Notes: generated from the letters alone by a model not told the origin. A DNA stretch of 64,000 nucleotides from Vombatus ursinus (GCF_900497805.2 NW_020954556.1:29035671-29099670); one strand, 5' to 3'; counted from the first letter of the stretch, positions 24,287 through 35,626 are shown. Made by a program: numbers and translations.

Positions 24287-25280
24287 TAGGCATACCTTGT
24301 TTTATTGCATTTTACTTTACTGTACTTGACAAATACTGCATGTTTCACGAATGGAGGGTTTGTGGCAACTCTGCATCGAGCTAGTCTATCAGTTCCATTT
24401 TTCCAACAGCATGTGCTCACATCATACCTCTGTGTCATGATAATTCTCGCAATATTTCAGTCTTTTTCATTATTATTACAGCTGTTATGGTGATCTGTGA
24501 TCAGTGATCTTTGATGTTACTATTATAATTGTTTTGGGGCATCACAAATCATGCCCATAGGATAATAAAGTAATTTTGTTTTGTCTTATTTAAAAATTTG
24601 AAAGCAGAGAGTTGCTGTTGTATCAAAAGTCTGGTTAAATGAAACAGCTTTGGATTCTTTTCATATTGAAATATTAAATCTTTAGCTATGACCCTTTAAA
24701 AAAAAGATGGCAAACTTAGCTGTTTAATGTTGTATGTGTTCTGACTGCTCCACTCACCAGCTGTTTCTGTCTCTCTCTCTCTCCTCTTCCTGTCTCTCTC
24801 CCTCTCTTTGGGTTTCCCTGCTCCCTGAGACACAACAATATTGAAATTAGGATAATTAATAACTCTGCAATGGCCTCTAAATGTTCAAACGAATGGAAGA
24901 GTCAATTGATGCAGCCAACTTCATTGTCTTATTTTAAGAAATTGCCTGGCTACCCTAGCCTTCAGCAACCACTACTTTGGTCAGTCAAAAGCTGTAAATA
25001 TCAAAGCAAGACCTTGCACTAGCAAAAAGATTACAGATTTGCTGTAATGAAGATGATGGTTAGCATTTTTTTTAGTAATAAAATTTTTTTTTAAATCAAG
25101 TTATATATTTTTTAGACATAATACTATTTATTGCACATTCAATAGACTACAGTATAGAGTAAATATAACTTTTATATGCACTGAGAAATAAAAAAATTCA
25201 TGTGTCTCACTTTATTGCGATATTAGCTTCATTGTGGTAGTCTGGAACAGAACCCACAATATCTCTGAGGTGTATGCCTG
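24287..25280 (+). mobile_element. Tigger1-type DNA transposon, internally deleted
   Basis: Both terminal inverted repeats are present: (T)AGGCATACCTTGTTTTATTG at the left and ...GAGGTGTATGCCTG at the right, flanked by TA dinucleotides (24,285-24,286 and 25,281-25,282), as expected for Tc1/mariner-pogo elements. The subterminal parts follow the remembered Tigger1 sequence. The transposase frame starts at the ATG near 24,870 (MASKCSNEWKSQ), jumps directly to the C-terminal end (...SLSYFKKLP) and lacks the DDE catalytic core. The element could not encode a working transposase. A block of about 143 bp at 24,560-24,702 is extra relative to the remembered Tigger1. Confidence 0.92.
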
Positions 25281-25579
25281 TACCCTATGAAATATTTGCT
25301 GTACCATGGTACTATGATACTTTGCTGGGGAGAATACACAGCAAGGTCTTTTTCCCTTTCTAGTCTAAGAAGATGATACTACTGCTTCTGATCAGTCTCA
25401 GAATTTGCTTGCTTGTATTTGCTTATTGGAAACAAGCCTTTTGGCAACTAGATCTGTGCAAAATCTGGTTATATAATTTCAAAGTAGGTCTAATACAATA
25501 CTTGCCAGGAAATACAACAAGAGCTCCTCTGCCCTTTACAAGACTGCACAGTCGAGGCTATACAAGGGTGCTACAATTT

Positions 25580-26070
25580 TTTTTAAACATATGCAATCAT
25601 GTAAAACATTTCCATATTAGTCATTTTGTACAAGAAGACGAATAAAAAAAGGATGAAAAAAAAAGAAAGTGAAAAATAATATGCTTCAGTCTGTATTCAG
25701 ACAATATCAGTTCCTTCTCTGGATAGTATATTTCCTCATTAGTTCTTTGAGATTGTCTTGGATCATTGTATTGCTGAGAATAGCTAAGTCATTCATAGTT
25801 CTTCATCACGCAATAATGCTGTTAATGTGTACAACATTCTCCTGGTTCTGCTCACTTCACTTTGCATCAGTTCATATGCTATAAATATTTTTGTACAAAT
25901 AGGTCCCTCCCTCTCCCCCTGCCTTTTTTTTTTTAATGTCTATGGGATATAGACCTACCAACTTTCCTTCTGCCACAATACCCCTTTGTGTCTTTAACAG
26001 ATATTGCATCTATTATATTCAATGGTATTGCTGGATCAAAGGGTATGCACAATTTTATATCTGAGGGTGC
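25580..26070 (-). repeat. L1 3' fragment, antisense
   Basis: 'GCAATCATGTAAAACATTTC', 'AATATGCTTCAGTCTGTATT', 'CCTGGTTCTGCTCACTTCAC' and 'TTGCTGGATCAAAGGGTATG' are antisense L1 3' UTR and ORF2 end. Segments are missing inside compared with the 28.8-kb copy. Confidence 0.8.
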
Positions 26071-26639
26071 TACAGTTTTAATACTGAACGCTAAATGGAA
26101 GAGGAAGTATTCTGCCCTGCCTTTGTAAAAAACATCCTAGAGAATGTAATAAATGTTTCTCCATCCCTCACCAGGAACCTTAAAGGTTCCCATGAGAGTC
26201 AGTCTACAGCCTCAGGATTCCAATTTGACCAGGATGCAGGCCACCTTCTCAAGAAGTCATTTCCAAACCCCTCTATTTGATGATCACACTAGAGTTGTAC
26301 TGCGGCTGCTGGAGGATCCCAGCATTTGATTTTACATAGTCCTTGGATGTCAGAACAGGCTTTGGAAAGGAAAGCATGAAATGAGAAAGATGGGTGACTC
26401 AATACAACTCATCACTGCCTGGCAGTACTACCAACATTTTCTATCTTAGATTATTAGTCTAATGCCATCAATCTTTAGTGTCCTAAAGAAACCTCAAGAA
26501 ATTCTGGTACATGTACTTTCCTTTGGGGTAAACTGAACATTAGATTTTGAAGTAGGCATATGCCACAGAAAATTTGATTAGATTTACTTAAAATTTTAAG
26601 CAAACTAGGGAGGAAAGGGGAAAAAACTGAAGATACAAG

Positions 26640-26855
26640 AGAGGGATGGAATAGTGGCTAAGATATCATAATATCATAACAATAGAAAGGGTGCTAAAGG
26701 TGAAGGACCTGGGTTTGAATTCCACTTCTGCCAATAGCTAAATCTGTGGCTTTAAGGAAGTCTCTTCCCCTCAATGGGCCTGTTTCCTCACCTGTAAAAT
26801 AAGGGAGTACAGCTAGTTGATCCCTAAATTTCCTTCAAGCTCTAGGAATATGATA
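26640..26855 (+). repeat. MIR-like CORE-SINE
   Basis: Sense order: 'GACCTGGGTTTGAATTCC', 'GGCCTGTTTCCTCACCTGTA', 'CTTCAAGCTCTAGGAATATG'. A short antisense piece follows at 26,870-26,940. Confidence 0.7.
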
Positions 26856-27424
26856 AAATAATAATAGCAATAAATAATAACAACTAGCACTTTCAAGTTT
26901 GCCAAGTGTTTTATATGCATTATCTTATTTTGAGGTTGTGGAGGCATCTGAAGAATATGGAAATCAAAGTCAAAATCAAATGTGGGTGGAGTCAGAAAGG
27001 AAGACCACTTCTTTTTTTTATGAAAGGAAGGCAGGGAAGAGACATTAAGATGGCCTAGCAAAGTTCCTCGAACGTAATAGATGCAATATCTGTTAAAGAC
27101 ACAAAGGGGTATTGTGGCAGAAGGGAAGTAGGTAGAATTCAAGTTTCTCAATAAAACAGGAGATGAGATCATTTTTTGAGCCTGGAATTGGGGTTTCTTT
27201 TCCTCCTCTTCCTCTTCTTTCTTCTTTTAAAGTTGCCAATATCTTCATTTTCTGAACTCGTCTTTCCCTCTAAACCCTCCTCATCTCCTACATTTCCTGT
27301 TGCTGCAGAGGGGAATACCATCCTCCCAGTCCCTCAGGCTCTCAACGTCAGAGCCTCCTGGACTCCTCGTTCTCTCTCACTTCCTATCAATAAAGCCTAT
27401 TGATTTCACCCTTGCAGCATCTCT

Positions 27425-28206
27425 CTAGTAAGAACCTTTCTCTATGGTGACCCTGCCACCCCTCCATGGCAGGTGCTCATCACCTTGTCACTCCCTTCTC
27501 CAATCCATCCTCCATTCAGCTACTAAAATGATTTTCCTAAAGCGCAGATCCAATCATGTCACCCCCCCTACTCAATAAAATTCAGTGGTTCTTTATTGCT
27601 TCCACTATCAAATACAAAATGCACTCACTCCATCTCTACGTTCTAGGTATTTTCTCTGGCTGTCTTCCATGCCTGGAAGGATTTCCCTTCTCTGCTCTGA
27701 CTACTGACTTTCCTGGCTTCTTTTAAGTCCCAATTAAAATCCCATCTTCTACAGGAAAGCTTCCTTTAATTTTAGGGCCTTCACTCTATCAATTATTTCT
27801 TATTTAGCTTGCTTTAGATATATTTGTTTGCATGTTGACACATTCATTAGATTGTAAGTTTGAGGGCAGGGGCTGTCTTTTGCCTTTTTCTGTATCCTTA
27901 GTGCTTAGCACAGGGAGCAATTAGGTGATGCAGTAGATAGAGTGTCTGGCCTGGAGTCAGGAGGACCCAAGTTCAAATCCATCCTCAGACTTTTACTAGT
28001 TGTGTGACCCTGAGCAAGTCATTTACCCTGTTTGCCTGACTTTCCTCATTTGTAAAATGAGTTAGAGAAGGAGATGGCAAACCACTCCAGCGTCTCTGCC
28101 AAGAAAACCCCAAATGGGGTCACAAGGAATCAGATGTGACGGATTGACTAAATAAGAACAACAAGCAAAATGCCTACACATGGTAGGCCCTTGATGAATG
28201 TTTACT
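27425..28206 (+). repeat. L2 LINE 3' end, split by a SINE
   Basis: 'CTCCAATCCATCCTCCATTC', 'CTGGCTTCTTTTAAGTCCCA', 'GGGGCTGTCTTTTGCC' and, beyond the SINE, 'TAGGCCCTTGATGAATGTTT' give the ORF2 C-terminal region and 3' end of L2 in sense. Confidence 0.82.
27912..28165 (+). mobile_element. Long tRNA-type marsupial SINE inside L2
   Basis: Head 'GGGAGCAATTAGGTGATGC', core 'GAGTCAGGAGGACCCAAGTT', then the long 3' part 'GAGAAGGAGATGGCAAACC', 'GGGGTCACAAGGAATCAGAT' and an AACAACAA tail. It sits between the two parts of the L2 3' end. AGCACA/AGCAAA may be the worn TSD. Confidence 0.85.
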
Positions 28207-28800
28207 GATTGATTTCTATTCAAAACATTTCAAATATGTTTATAGGAAGTCCAGAACATATATTTTGACCATTTTTGCTACTTTGACGTTCTCGGTAAAA
28301 GGTGATATACCAATTTATAATATGTTTACTACCACATGTCACATACCAGAAAACTGCAGGAGATGATTAAGAATAAAATAAGTAGAAGCAGAGGCTGGTT
28401 ACAACTAATAAAGTGAGGAGAGTGACAAGGTGAAAATGCCCACAAGCATTTTGTCTCAGTAAATCTACAGAGGAGCAAGAATCTTAAGGACTGGAAAGCT
28501 CATTCCCAGCAAGTATGGAAAGCAAAGATAATTTTACAGTGACCTATATAGAGTGTACAATGTTTGTGCTCTTGCCATGTCCAAATGATTATCTATGCTC
28601 AACGTGTAGGATGCTCTCTCTCTCTGTTCTGGAAGAAAAGGTAAAGAGGCTTGAGGAATGCTGCTCCACTCTTTCTAGGCCTAGAGACTCAGACACCAGT
28701 CCTTTTGCAGTCTTGACCTCATCCACTGAATAGGGTCATTAACATAAGGCTCAATCTCCTTTCTTCCCTCTGCTTGAAAGAGAACTGACATCAACCTCTG
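28207..28800. other. Unassigned stretch
   Basis: No repeat or gene is recognised. The 72-codon frame at 28,515-28,733 contains a short heptad-like VLEEKVKRLEECC but no family match and no support as an exon. Confidence 0.3.
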
Positions 28801-28816
28801 CCATTTACAGAACTCT

Positions 28817-30192
28817 TTTTTTGCATTTAGTAGTATTTTTTCCCCAATTACATGTAAAGATAGTTTTCAACATTCATTTTTATAAGATTTTGAATTCCAA
28901 ATTTTTCTCCCCCAAGCAATCTGATAGAGGATATATATGTACAATCATGTTAAACATATTTCCACATTAGTCATATTGTGAAAGAAGAATAAGAACACAA
29001 GGGAAAAACCACAAGAAAGAAAAAAACAAACAATAAAAAGTGAAAACAGTATGCTTCGATCTGCATTCAGACTCCATAGTTCCTTCTCTGGACATGGATA
29101 GCATTTTCCGTCACAAATCCTTTGTAATTGTCTTGGATCATTGTATTGCTGAGAAGAGCTAAATCTATCATGGTTAATCTTCGCCAATGTTGCTGTTACT
29201 ATGTATAATGTTCTCCTGGTTCTGCTCACTTCACTCAGCATTATTCTTCTAAGTCCAGGTTTTTCTGAAATCTGTCTACTTATCATTTCTTATAGCACAA
29301 TGGTATTCCATCACGATCATATACCACAACTTGTTCAGCCACCCCCCAATTGATAGGCATCCCCTCAATTTTCAATTCTTTGCCACCACAAAAAGCTGCT
29401 ACAAATATTTTTGTAAAAGTGGGTCCTTTTCCCTTTTTTTATGATATCTTTGGGATACAGTCCTACTAGTGGTATTGTTGAGGTTTAGAGGTTTGCTGGA
29501 CCCCAAAATCATAACACGCAGGCCCTGCCTGAATGAATTTGACTCAAGCCTTCTTTCAGCCAAAGACAAGGTTTATTAAAGATCCACCATATTGTCCAGA
29601 CTCTTAAGGAATCTGAACATTTGTGAGGTATTGGCTATATTATAAGAATCTGAGCACCTTTATGGAGACAAGATGGACTTTATATACAGAAAGACTGTGG
29701 GAGGGATCTAGGGAGGATCTTGATGAGGGTGGACAGTAGGCTGGGGTGACCGGAAGAGGGGTCTAGGGAGGATCTTGATGGGAGTGAATGGGGGCTAGAC
29801 TCAATTAAGGGTAACAAAGAATTGGGAGATTGGGCCTAGGTGATAATGAAAGACCAGTTGATAGGATTATAGCCTCAGGTAATTGCTAGACTTCCTTGAC
29901 CAAGAGTTCAAGGAGAGTCTGTAGATAAATGGGACCCACATTCTTTTTGGGGTAAAGGGTAAAGGTCTCGGCTTGGACCCCTACCCCATCATTATTGCTA
30001 GATCAAAGGGTATGCACAGTTTTACAGCCCTTTGGGCATAGTTCCAAATTACTCTCCAGAATGGTTAGATCAGTTCACAACACCACCAACAATGCATTAG
30101 TGTTCCAATTTCCTCACATCTTCTCCAACATTTATCATTTTTCTTTTCTGTCACATTATACAATCTGATAGGTGTGAGGTGGTACCTCAGAG
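28817..30192 (-). mobile_element. L1 LINE 3' end, antisense, split by an LTR
   Basis: From the 3' tail (near 28,817) through the 3' UTR ('AACATTCATTTTTATAAGAT', 'CAATCTGATAGAGG', 'GTTCTGCTCACTTCACTCAG') into the end of ORF2, stopping at 'GTGTGAGGTGGTACCTCAGA'. Flanks CATTTACAGAACTCTT and CATTTATAGGACTCTT (13 of 16 match) look like the original TSD. The LTR at 29,476-29,991 lies inside it. Confidence 0.87.
29476..29991 (-). mobile_element. Solo LTR of an endogenous retrovirus, antisense, inside L1
   Basis: TGTTGAGGTTTAG...CCCCATCA; 516 bp. Minus-strand reading carries TATATAAAG, AATAAACCTTG and 'GCTGAAAGAAGG' in the positions expected for U3, R and U5. The target is the L1 phrase GGTATTGCT: GTAT precedes and TTAT follows, suggesting a 4-bp duplication with one change, as in gammaretrovirus-like (ERV1) integrations. 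No internal viral part is present, so it arose by LTR-LTR recombination. It is younger than the L1. Confidence 0.82.
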
Positions 30193-30284
30193 TCATTTAT
30201 AGGACTCTTGAAGGTTGCAGTCTCATTCAAAAGGTACTATATCTCTATCCTATTGCAAGCAAGCTCCTACCTCTTCTTCTCCTA

Positions 30285-30555
30285 AGTCCAATAATAATAA
30301 CAATAGCTAGCATTTATATATGACTTTAAGGTTTGCAAAGCACTTTGCAAATATCATATCATTTTATCCTCATAAGAACCTTAGCAGTAGGTGCTGTTAT
30401 TATCCCCATTTGTTTTCTACATGTAAGGAAACAAAAGCAGATGGAAATAAAGTGATTTATCTAGGGTCACATAGTGAGTAAATGTGGGAGGCCAGATTTA
30501 AATTCAGCTCTTCCTGACTTCAGGTCCAGTACTCTATCCACTGAACCCCTAGTTT
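30285..30555 (-). repeat. MIR-like CORE-SINE, antisense
   Basis: Nearly full length: 'TAGCATTTATATATGACTTT', 'CATTTTATCCTCATAAGAAC', 'GATTTATCTAGGGTCACATA' to 'CTCTATCCACTGAACCCC'. The solo LTR that follows begins 10 bp beyond its end. Confidence 0.8.
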
Positions 30556-30564
30556 CCTTATTAC

Positions 30565-31061
30565 TGTTGAGGCTTAGGGGTTTAGGGGTGCTGGGACCCT
30601 GAGATCATGACATGAGGGTCCTGCCCAAAAGAATTCAACCCAAGCCTTCTTTCACCCAAAGACAAGGTTTATTAAAGATCCGCCATATTAGCTAGACTCT
30701 TGAGGAATCTGAGAATGTGAGGTATTGGCTAGATTCTAAGAATCCGAGCAGTGGCTAGATTTTAAGAATCTAAACGCCTTAATGGAGACAAGATGGACCT
30801 TATACACAGAAAGACTATGGGAGGGATCTAGTAGTGGCCAAGTAGTGTATGAGGTAATAGAATTCCAGGGACCTGGACCACAGTGGCCAAGGGAGAATGG
30901 AGCCTAGATAGGATTAAGGGTGGGAGTGGCCTGGGGCTGTAGGGAGGTCAATAACAAAAGGCCAGTTGATGAGATTATGGCCTCAGGCAAACACCAGAGA
31001 TTTGGCCATATGGGAAAGTCCAGGGTTTTTCCTTTTTGGGGTCTAGATCCCATCCTCATCA
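30565..31061 (-). mobile_element. Solo LTR of an endogenous retrovirus, antisense
   Basis: TGTTGAGGCTTAG...CCTCATCA; 497 bp; same family as the LTR at 29,476. Flanked by an exact 4-bp duplication TTAC (30,561-30,564 and 31,062-31,065). Its flanks differ from those of the 29.5-kb LTR, so the two are separate insertions and not the two ends of one provirus. Minus-strand AATAAACCTTG is conserved. Confidence 0.88.
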
Positions 31062-31960
31062 TTACCACTCCTTACTCTCTCATTCCAGCTCACTTCATTC
31101 CTAATTCTCTTAAATCCTTGTCCAGTTCTTCCTTGCCCTTTCCTTGTACTCTCTGGAACTCCCATTTTATCACTAATAAACTTTTCTTGACCTTAGACTT
31201 TTTCACATTCCTTCCATCTCTTGGCATTCGTGGAGGCTTGGATCTCTATCTTATAGATAACACATTGCTTATCCACCATCTCAGGTGCTGTATATTTTTC
31301 CCCTCACAACTACTAATACACTGCACCAGGATTAGTGGGTATACTCCAGATCTCCCTCTGTTGCCCTGACTCTCAACATTTCCTCCTTTGATGTTTGCTA
31401 TAAATATATTTATTCTTATCCAATCCTGGTTGCAATTTTCCACTGGCCCCTAAATGACTGTTATCCACTTCTAATGATTCATATAGTCACACACGATCCT
31501 GCAAAAAGCAATCTAGATAGTTAAAGTATCCATGCCAACCATGCTTATGTCAAACCTGACTCAGTCCATGACCTCCTACTTCTCTCCCTCTGCTCCAGCA
31601 TCCATCTTGTGCTTTTAATGCCTCCACCCTTAAAGACCCTCCTCCCCACCCCCCTCCGATTGGTGAGTTCAATCTCCAGGACCTCCATTTCAGTAAGTAC
31701 TCATGCCAGCAATGCTCACTTCAAACCCAATTTTGACCATGTCTCCCTGGATGATTTCCCCACCTCCATACATGAGTAACTGAGTAATCTTGCTTTTTTG
31801 GCTCCCTTTCATGTGTTTTCTTTCTCCATTAGAATGTAAGCTCCTTCAGGGCAAGGATTGTCTTTCTTTTTGCTTATATTTGTTTTCCTAGTGCTCAGTA
31901 CAGTACCTGGCACATAGTAAGTGCTTAATAAATTCTTAATCATCTATTGACCTATCAATC
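31062..31960 (+). repeat. L2-type LINE 3' part
   Basis: Ends with a clear L2 3' terminus ('AGAATGTAAGCTCCTTCAGG', 'CAGTACCTGGCACATAGTAA', 'GTGCTTAATAAATTCTTAAT'). The upstream part (31,066-31,800) is C/T-rich and L2-like but less certain. It holds a loosely repeated pair of segments near 31,535 and 31,695 ('CATGCCAACCATGCTTATGT' and 'CATGCCAGCAATGCTCACTT'). Confidence 0.6.
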
Positions 31961-32464
31961 TGATCTAGCTAAAGATTACAAAGTCTTGGGCAAGAAACTA
32001 AAGATTTTAGGGACCCAGGTGGTTTATTCATCACTGTTGCCTATTAGAAGTAAGGATTTGAAAAGAGAAAAACAATTTGGGAAGTGAATAACTGGTTAAG
32101 AGTGTTAATAGTGTTTGGGAATGGGATTTGGATTTCTTGACTGGTAAGAATATATTTGGTTGGAGTCTTTAAAATCTAATAAAAAGGTCATTAACTAGGA
32201 AGACAGAAGGAAAAGGCTGCCCTGCATATCCACCAAGCTAGATACCATTGAGAGTAATTACAATGTAGAGTAACCCATGTCTTTATAGAGAAAGTCAGCC
32301 TAGGAGCAATGGGAGGCTATCAAGAATAAAATTTTAAAAAAAAAGAATAAAATTCCAAAGGCACAAAGAAAAGTAATTCTGACAAGGAGAGAAAGGAGTT
32401 GTCTAAAGAGATCAGTGGCAATACATAGTGAACTCATCAACCAATTTTGAAAAGCAACAACATG

Positions 32465-32670
32465 TAGCATCATAGAATCTTAGATTTGGAACCAGAAGGA
32501 ATCCTGCAGGTTGTATAGTTCAACCCTCTCATCACACAGATCAGGAAACTGAAACCCAGAGACAGGAAGAGACTTATCACAGGTGCTAAGTAGCAGAGCC
32601 AGGATTTTAGTGGGTCATCCCACTACAAATCCAATGCTCTTTTCATTGTACCTCATTGCCTCCATACACT
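32465..32670 (-). repeat. MIR3-like SINE, antisense
   Basis: 'CATAGAATCTTAGATTTGGA', 'AGTTCAACCCTCTCATCACA', 'GGAAACTGAAACCCAGAGAC' to 'CCAATGCTCTTTTCATTGTA'. 31,961-32,464 and 32,671-32,939 hold nothing I can name. Confidence 0.65.
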
Positions 32671-32939
32671 GATAAAATGTATGTACAGAAGGTGGAATCA
32701 AAGGCAGGTAATGAAGAATGAATCAAAGTATAGCATGGTCCCTTAAGACTGGTGTCAAGGGTGCTAAAGCTCAGAATGAGCTGAGACTAAGGAGGAAAAC
32801 TAAGGGCAATAAAAAGGGGGTGGAAGGGTAAAGTCTATATTAGGAGAAACAAAAGGATAGGAAAACTATGGGGAGTGAAGATGAAGATTAATACTGAATG
32901 AAGGAAGAGACATTCAATTCTTTTGCTTCTGTTGCATTT

Positions 32940-33155
32940 ATAATCAGGAAAACCTGAGTTTGAATTCTGCTCCCAGATATTTGCTAGATGTGTGACTCTG
33001 GGCAAATCACTTAAGCTCTCAGCCTTAGTTTCATCTATAAAATGAGGGAAATAGTACCTATTTCGTAAGGTTGTTGAGATTCTAATGAGATAATGAATGT
33101 AAAGCTCTTCCTAAAGCTTTAAAGCACTATATAAATGTGAGCTATTATTAATTAC
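32940..33155 (+). repeat. CORE-SINE, sense
   Basis: 'GAAAACCTGAGTTTGAATTC', 'GTGTGACTCTGGGCAAATCA', 'GTTGTTGAGATTCTAATGAG', 'AAAGCACTATATAAATGTGA'. The tail 'GAGCTATTATTA' is preserved. Confidence 0.75.
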
Positions 33156-33281
33156 TTTTGGGAAGAAAATAATAGAACAAATATGATTAATGGGTATGTG
33201 CTTGTATGAGAGATAACACCTAAGGTAAGAGAGCACTGAGCTGCTCTTGATCAACAAATTAATGAATAATAATAGCTAGCA

Positions 33282-33434
33282 GGGCAGCTAGGTGGCACAG
33301 TGGATAGAGCTCTGGTCCTGGAGTCAGGAGACCTGAGTTCAAATTTTACCTTAGACACGTAACGCTTACTAGCTGTGTGACCCTGGGCAAGTCATTTAGC
33401 CCCAATTGCCTTGCCAATAATGATAATAATGATG
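33282..33434 (+). mobile_element. MAR1/WSINE-type SINE
   Basis: Complete head to tail, ending in an (ATAATG)-like tail rather than pure A. TSD ATAGCTAGCA at 33,272-33,281 and 33,435-33,444. It inserted into the start of an antisense CORE-SINE, whose remains follow at 33,435-33,510 and probably 33,650-33,850. Confidence 0.9.
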
Positions 33435-33639
33435 ATAGCTAGCATTTATATAGCACTTTACTCATTTTATCTCACAATAACCCTGTGAGGTTAGGTGCTA
33501 TTATTAAACACATACAAAGGAGCTGAGGATGTATATGGAGGGTGGGAGGAGGGAATGGCTTAAGATATCTGGAACCACATTCAGGTGTAGGAGTAGAAAT
33601 GATGGCTCAGTGGAGTTGAGTACAGATCATATAACTAGA

Positions 33640-33850
33640 GATGTAATCTCTGTGACTTGCCCAGAGTCATGCAGTTAGTAAATATTTGAGGCTAAATCCA
33701 AACTTAAGTCTTCCTGACTAAGTCCTGGGTTATCTACTACATCACCTAGTTACCTAATGAATCAACAAGCATTATTTATCAAGTGACTACTACATGCCAG
33801 ACATAGTGATAAGCCCTGATAAAGTTCATGTCCTCAAGAACCTTACATTC
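33640..33850 (-). repeat. MIR/CORE-SINE pieces, antisense
   Basis: 'GTGACTTGCCCAGAGTCATG' to 'ACATCACCTAGTTACC' (33,651-33,755), followed by 'CAACAAGCATTATTTATCAA', 'ACATGCCAGACATAGTGATA' and 'CTCAAGAACCTTACATTC'. They abut the CR1 element. Confidence 0.65.
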
Positions 33851-34093
33851 TTTTTTGAATTCAAGCCACCTGCTCCAGAAGAATTACACCCTCAGGAACT
33901 GAAAGAACTTACAGATTTGGTTGTTGGGTCATTGCCAATGATATTTGAAATATCATGAAGAAGAGGAAAGATGCTACAGATTGAAGGCCAATTTTTTCTT
34001 TAATAATTAAAGAGAAAGAAGTATCCCTTCATTTCCAGGAACATTTTGGAATGTAAAAGATGGTTAGTGAACATGCCAAAAAAAAAAAGCTGT

Positions 34094-34637
34094 TGATGGG
34101 GTATGAGCCCAAGTCGAGACCTTTGCCCCTTTCTCCAAAAAGAATTTGGCTCCCATTTGTGCACAGGCCCCAGAAAACCCTTAAACTTTTCTTACTCTTA
34201 ACTGTCTCCAACAGTTCCTTATCAACTCCCCTTATCTCCCTTTGAAAGCCCTACCCCCGCCTTTTGATTTTATTCAGATGCCTTTCAAACTTCTTCCTTC
34301 TAGTTCCCTTCATTATCTATTCAATCTCTCAGACATTCCAATCAGAATTCTCACCTAGACCCTTTTCCCAGCCCCTCCTCTGGTCACTCAAAGTTACTTT
34401 AGTGTATATAAGATCCACCCTGGCCCCCATTTAAAGGTTGAGACCTTCTCATGCCCTCTCGTCTTTATGGGCCTCACTAATGTTCAGATTCCTTAAGAGT
34501 CTAGCTTGTATGGTTTATCTCTAATAAACTTTTTCTCTGGCTGAAAGAAGATTCAGGTTGAATTCATTCAGGCAGGGCCTGCGTGTCGTGATCTCAGGGT
34601 CCCTAGCCCCGAGCCCCTAAACCTCTAGACCTCATCA
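34094..34637 (+). mobile_element. Solo LTR of an endogenous retrovirus, sense, inside CR1
   Basis: TGATGGGG...CCTCATCA; 544 bp; exact 4-bp target duplication CTGT at 34,090-34,093 and 34,638-34,641. TATA-like GTATATAAGA near 34,403 and AATAAA at 34,523-34,528 set out U3, R and U5. U5 ('CTGGCTGAAAGAAGATTCAG', 'TCATTCAGGCAGGGCC') matches the antisense LTRs at 29.5 and 30.6 kb, so all three belong to one ERV1-like family. No internal viral part remains. Confidence 0.9.
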
Positions 34638-35454
34638 CTGTGATCCAAAAGAAGCTATATGGTTTCTGCAAAAACAGGTCATGCCCAACAAATTTCATTT
34701 CCTTTTTGTGCAGAGGTCCTAAACTGATAGATAAGGTATACACTCTAGTCATAATTTACATAAATTTTAGCAAAGCATTTAATAAAATCTCTTACGGTAT
34801 TCTTGTAGGAATTGGGATTTTGCGGGAATTAGCAGAAATTGGGCTAAATGATTGTACAGATAGGAAAATTCAGAGCTGGTTAGTCGTCTGGGCTCAAAGA
34901 GTATTCAACAATGGTTCCATGTTAAGCGGCAGTGGCCCAGCGATCAAATCTGCTAGTTCTTTGGAAAGAATACTCCAATGGAGTGCTCCTAGACTCTATG
35001 TTTGGTTTTGAGCTGTTTAATATTTTTTTTTTACCAATTATTTGGATTAAAAAATACACTAGATTGTATACTTAAATTTGCTGGTGACATAAAAGTGAGA
35101 GGAATAGCTAATTGGATGATGAAGTTAAGATTCAAAATTATCTTGGCAAGGTGGAGCACTGGGCTAAATCTAATAAGATGAACTTCAATAGGGATAAATA
35201 TAAAGTCTTATGTTTGGGTTGAAAAAATCAACTTCATCAATACAAGATGAAGGGGTATGGCTTGACAAGGTTGTCTGAAAAAGATCTAGAGATCTTAGTG
35301 GACTGCAAGCTCAATATGAATCAATGATGTGATATTACAGCCAAGAAAATGAATTCAATCTTTAATGGCATTTGGAAAGGCAGAATACACAAGAACGAGG
35401 AGCTAACAATCCCTCTGTATTGTGCTCTGGTCATACTATTATCTAGACAAAAAA

Positions 35455-35626
35455 AAAAAGCAGCTAGGTGGCACAGTAAATAGAGCTCCAGCCTTGGAGT
35501 CAGGAGGAGCTGAGTTCCAACCCGGCCTCAGACACTTGACACTTACTAGCTGTGCTACCCTGGGCAAGTCACTTAACCCCAGTTGCCTCACCAAAAAACA
35601 AAACAAAACAAAACAAAACACATTGC
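35455..35626 (+). mobile_element. MAR1/WSINE-type SINE inside CR1
   Basis: Head GCAGCTAGGTGGCAC, tail (AAAAC)n. CTATTATCT occurs just before (about 35,438) and just after (about 35,629), consistent with a 9-bp TSD, although an A-rich run separates the first copy from the SINE head. CR1 sequence continues on both sides. Confidence 0.85.

Noticed and set aside
28515-28733. 72-codon frame with a short coiled-coil-like VLEEKVKRLEECC
   Set aside because: One or two heptads can occur by chance; no flanking splice sites or family match supports an exon.
29476-31061. The two antisense LTRs as the ends of one short provirus
   Set aside because: Each has its own target duplication (GTAT/TTAT and TTAC/TTAC), and the sequence between is L1 and SINE, not retroviral.
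30920-31369. 149-codon plus frame
   Set aside because: Spans the end of an antisense solo LTR and adjoining L2-like sequence; it has no domain and cannot be one ancestral reading frame.
34640-35011. 123-codon frame as a host gene
   Set aside because: Reverse transcriptase remains of a CR1/L3 LINE (INFSKAFNK), with broken frames on both sides.
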